DNA from: JBATBW01 sp049662565
Lineage (GTDB): Bacteria > Bacillota_I > Bacilli_A > Erysipelotrichales > Erysipelotrichaceae
NCBI GenBank assembly: GCA_049662565.1
Contig: JBATBW010000141.1
Coordinates: 1-6,324 of the forward strand
Reading direction: 5' to 3'
Length of the DNA: 6,324 nt
The notes beneath the pieces were generated by a model. That model did not search any database and was not told the DNA's origin. It saw only the letters and a list, made by a program, of their open reading frames with translations. The translations under genes were made by a program, and so were the position numbers. Numbering within the stretch: position 1 is the stretch's first letter; the number at the start of each line of letters is the position of its first letter. Of the stretch, positions 4,921 to 6,324 are shown piece by piece.

Positions 4921-5583
4921 ATGAAATATCGTTGTACAGTATGTGGATATATCCACGAAGGTGAATTAACTGCTGATTTTAAGTGCCCTATTTGTAAGCA
5001 ACCGGCATCAGCGTTTGTTTTAGTTGAAGAAGAAAAAAAAGAAGTTAAAAATCGTTTTGAAGGAACAAAAACTGCGAAGAATTTAGCTAGTGCTTTTGCA
5101 GGAGAAAGCCAAGCAAGAAACAAATACACTTATTTTGCGAATGTTGCGAAAAATGAAGGATATGAACAAATTGCAGAAATTTTTCTACAAACAGCAAGAA
5201 ATGAACAAGAACATGCACGTTTATGGTTTGAAGCTTTAGGCGGTATTGGTGATACTAGCGCTAACTTATTAGCAGCTGCTCAAGGTGAAAATTACGAATG
5301 GACTGATATGTATGATACTTTCGCAAAAGAAGCTGAAGAAGAAGGTTTTAAAGATATCGCTATCGCTATGAGAAATGTGGCGAAGATTGAAAAAAGCCAT
5401 GAAGAAAGATATCGTGCATTACTAAATAATGTAGACATGAAAAATGTATTTGAGAAGGCAGAAGAAACTATGTGGGAATGCCGCGTATGTGGACATTTAG
5501 TAATGGGTAAAAAAGCACCATTAGTATGTCCAGTTTGTAAATATTCTCAATCATATTTTGAAGTAAGATCAGAAAATTACTAA
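4921..5583 (+). CDS. rbr: Rubrerythrin with rubredoxin-like domains at both ends
   Basis: Rubrerythrins are cytoplasmic non-haem iron proteins that reduce hydrogen peroxide to water using electrons from NAD(P)H via rubredoxin-type carriers; they protect anaerobes from oxidative stress. The 220-residue product has three parts. Residues 1-35 are a rubredoxin-like iron site with Cys5, Cys8, Cys22 and Cys25. Residues about 46-170 are the ferritin-like four-helix di-iron domain, with expected ligands Glu62 (in GESQARNKY), Glu95 and His98 (NEQEH), Glu123 and Glu126 (GENYE), and Glu157 and His160 (EKSH). Residues about 184-216 are a second rubredoxin site with Cys187, Cys190, Cys203 and Cys206. Classical rubrerythrin has only the C-terminal rubredoxin and reverse rubrerythrin only the N-terminal one, so this is the double form. 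AGGAG (4911-4915) precedes the ATG at ideal distance. It has its own promoter and leader and a strong terminator. Confidence 0.96.
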   Translation: MKYRCTVCGYIHEGELTADFKCPICKQPASAFVLVEEEKKEVKNRFEGTKTAKNLASAFAGESQARNKYTYFANVAKNEGYEQIAEIFLQTARNEQEHARLWFEALGGIGDTSANLLAAAQGENYEWTDMYDTFAKEAEEEGFKDIAIAMRNVAKIEKSHEERYRALLNNVDMKNVFEKAEETMWECRVCGHLVMGKKAPLVCPVCKYSQSYFEVRSENY

Positions 5584-5594
5584 GAAAGATAAAG

Positions 5595-5626
5595 AATAAT
5601 GCAACTATAAAGTTGCATTATTTTTT
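5595..5626 (+). terminator. Rho-independent terminator of the rubrerythrin gene
   Basis: AATAATGCAACT (5595-5606) pairs perfectly with AGTTGCATTATT (5611-5622), twelve pairs around the loop ATAA, followed by a T-run to 5626. It lies 11 bases after the rubrerythrin stop. Confidence 0.93.
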
Positions 5627-5658
5627 AAAATAGAAACAGTATTTGAATAAGCGGGCTG

Positions 5659-5697
5659 AAAAAAAGGTAAGATTAAAAGTATCTTATCCTTTTTTTT
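5659..5697. terminator. Bidirectional terminator between convergent genes
   Basis: GGTAAGAT (5666-5673) pairs with ATCTTA and CC (5681-5686, 5688-5689) with one bulged T. A run of seven A's (5659-5665) on the left and eight T's (5690-5697) on the right let it act in both directions. It backs up the rubrerythrin terminator on the plus strand and terminates the leftward gene, whose stop codon (5698-5696) overlaps the T-run. Confidence 0.8.
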
Positions 5698-6013
5698 ACA
5701 ATAGAAAGTTTAGACAAATAGTTATTACTAATAAGATATAAGAACAGCCAAGAATTGAGTTGGGTGTTTCTTTTTTTAATTCTAGTAATTCTTTGCGATA
5801 TTCTCGATAACTTGGGTTAAGGTCTTTTTTGTAGGTTAGAACATCAAAGTCGCCTTTGTGATTGCAATAGATTACAAAACCAATAGCAAATGTGAATATT
5901 GTTAAGTAGAAGAAACTGTCAACAATTTTAATTTTAAACAATAACATAATTAGCGAAATAATGATTGCTATTGCGGTATATATTAGAGTGTTTTTATTAT
6001 AATATTTTTTCAT
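5696..6013 (-). CDS. Small three-helix membrane protein, DUF3899-like
   Basis: The 105-residue product has hydrophobic segments at about 8-27, 32-50 and 87-105. Between the second and third lies a charged cytoplasmic-type loop containing GDFDVLTYKKDL (54-65) and a lysine/glutamate-rich helix (70-82). Two N-terminal helices, a G-x-FD-x-x-x-Y motif, a charged helix and a C-terminal helix match my memory of the DUF3899 family of Bacillota, whose function is unknown; the family assignment is from memory and unsearched. AGAGG (about 6019-6023) gives a good ribosome site before ATG 6013, and a clear promoter lies at 6062-6034. It is a single-gene unit, converging on rubrerythrin and sharing the bidirectional terminator. 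The third helix runs to the very last residue, so the C-terminus probably ends in the membrane. Confidence 0.8.
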   Translation of the reverse strand: MKKYYNKNTLIYTAIAIIISLIMLLFKIKIVDSFFYLTIFTFAIGFVIYCNHKGDFDVLTYKKDLNPSYREYRKELLELKKETPNSILGCSYILLVITICLNFLL

Positions 6014-6033
6014 AATTACCTCTTTTCTTATTA

Positions 6034-6062
6034 ATTATATAGAATATGGGGTTAATTGTAAA
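6034..6062 (-). promoter_or_regulatory. Sigma-A promoter of the DUF3899-like gene
   Basis: TTTACA (6062-6057), one mismatch from consensus, is followed after 17 bases by a perfect TATAAT (6039-6034). The start point would be near 6027, leaving a leader of only about 14 bases that just contains the ribosome site. Confidence 0.7.
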
Positions 6063-6080
6063 ATAAAATAATATGATAAT

Positions 6081-6104
6081 AAAAAAACGCACTATGTGCG
6101 TTTT
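6081..6104 (-). terminator. Rho-independent terminator of the GGGtGRT gene
   Basis: Reading leftward, AAAACGCAC (6104-6096) pairs perfectly with GTGCGTTTT (6092-6084) around a three-base loop, followed by T's to 6081. It lies 15 bases after the stop of the upstream gene and insulates it from the next promoter. Confidence 0.9.
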
Positions 6105-6118
6105 AAAATATTGTCTAA

Positions 6119-6324
6119 TTATTTAACAGCTTCTGAGATTGCTACTGAAACTGCTACTGTCATACCAACCATTGGGTTGTTTCCAGCACCGATTAATCCC
6201 ATCATTTCTACGTGAGCAGGAACTGAAGATGAACCAGCGAATTGAGCATCGCTATGCATACGTCCCATAGTATCAGTCATACCATATGAAGCAGGACCGG
6301 CAGCCATGTTATCTGGATGTAATG
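6119..6324 (-). CDS. GGGtGRT-family protein, C-terminal part
   Basis: The last 67 residues and stop (6121-6119) of a leftward gene are present; the 5' part lies beyond the window, so any start inside it, such as the ATG at 6307, is internal. The visible sequence runs LHPDNMAAGPASYGMTDTMG, then RMHSDAQFAGSSSVPAHVEM, then GAGNNPMVGMTVAVSVAISE. I recognise this from memory as the highly conserved end of the GGGtGRT family, soluble proteins of roughly 330 residues found in anaerobic bacteria and archaea, with unknown biochemical function. The name-giving GGGTGRT motif directly precedes LHPDN in the family, and the split codon at the edge (ending CA) fits its final threonine. In other genomes I recall such genes near an iron-sulfur scaffold gene; that cannot be tested here. 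A strong terminator follows. Confidence 0.85.
   Translation of the reverse strand, partial: LHPDNMAAGPASYGMTDTMGRMHSDAQFAGSSSVPAHVEMMGLIGAGNNPMVGMTVAVSVAISEAVK

Noticed and set aside
4905..5129. Minus-strand frame opposite the start of rubrerythrin
   Set aside because: It is the shadow of a certain gene, with no ribosome site or recognisable domain.

Overview
The window looks like chromosomal DNA of a strictly anaerobic, very AT-rich Gram-positive bacterium (Bacillota). The evidence is strong AT bias in coding and noncoding DNA, AGGAG-type ribosome sites, hairpin-plus-T-run terminators, an oxygen-sensitive class III ribonucleotide reductase, a rubrerythrin, and a GGGtGRT-family protein. A gut member of the Erysipelotrichia or Clostridia is my best guess; this is inference, because no rRNA or other phylogenetic marker is present.

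Layout. Bases 1-380 (minus) hold the 5' part of a gene for an unrecognised secreted protein, cut by the window edge. Bases 381-1082 are an AT-rich gap without a convincing gene. It carries promoter-like sequences in both directions, a cluster of direct and inverted 9-base repeats beside a minus-strand promoter, a duplicated two-block motif, and two tiny reading frames. Next, on the plus strand, come a four-helix membrane protein of unknown function (1083-1496), then nrdD (1568-3709) and nrdG (3709-4224). The last two overlap by one base and end at a hairpin terminator built over the nrdG stop codon. A cysteine-rich unknown protein (4265-4738) starts immediately after that terminator. Rubrerythrin (4921-5583) follows, with its own promoter and a roughly 120-base leader that can fold and that contains a tiny TTG-start frame. 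Two terminators close this block; the second can serve both strands.

On the minus strand at the right are a small three-helix membrane protein resembling DUF3899 (6013-5696), with a clear promoter, and the 3' end of a GGGtGRT-family gene (6324-6119) with its own terminator.

How the genes fit together: NrdG generates the glycyl radical on NrdD, which makes deoxynucleotides without oxygen. Rubrerythrin is a peroxide-reducing di-iron protein that protects such oxygen-sensitive enzymes. The rest is uncharacterised. I found no CRISPR array, intact mobile element, rRNA or tRNA. No clearly new multi-gene system is evident. The most promising points are the rubrerythrin leader, the double-rubredoxin rubrerythrin, the orphan gene behind the nrdG terminator, and the unusual leaders of the two genes flanking the 381-1082 gap.
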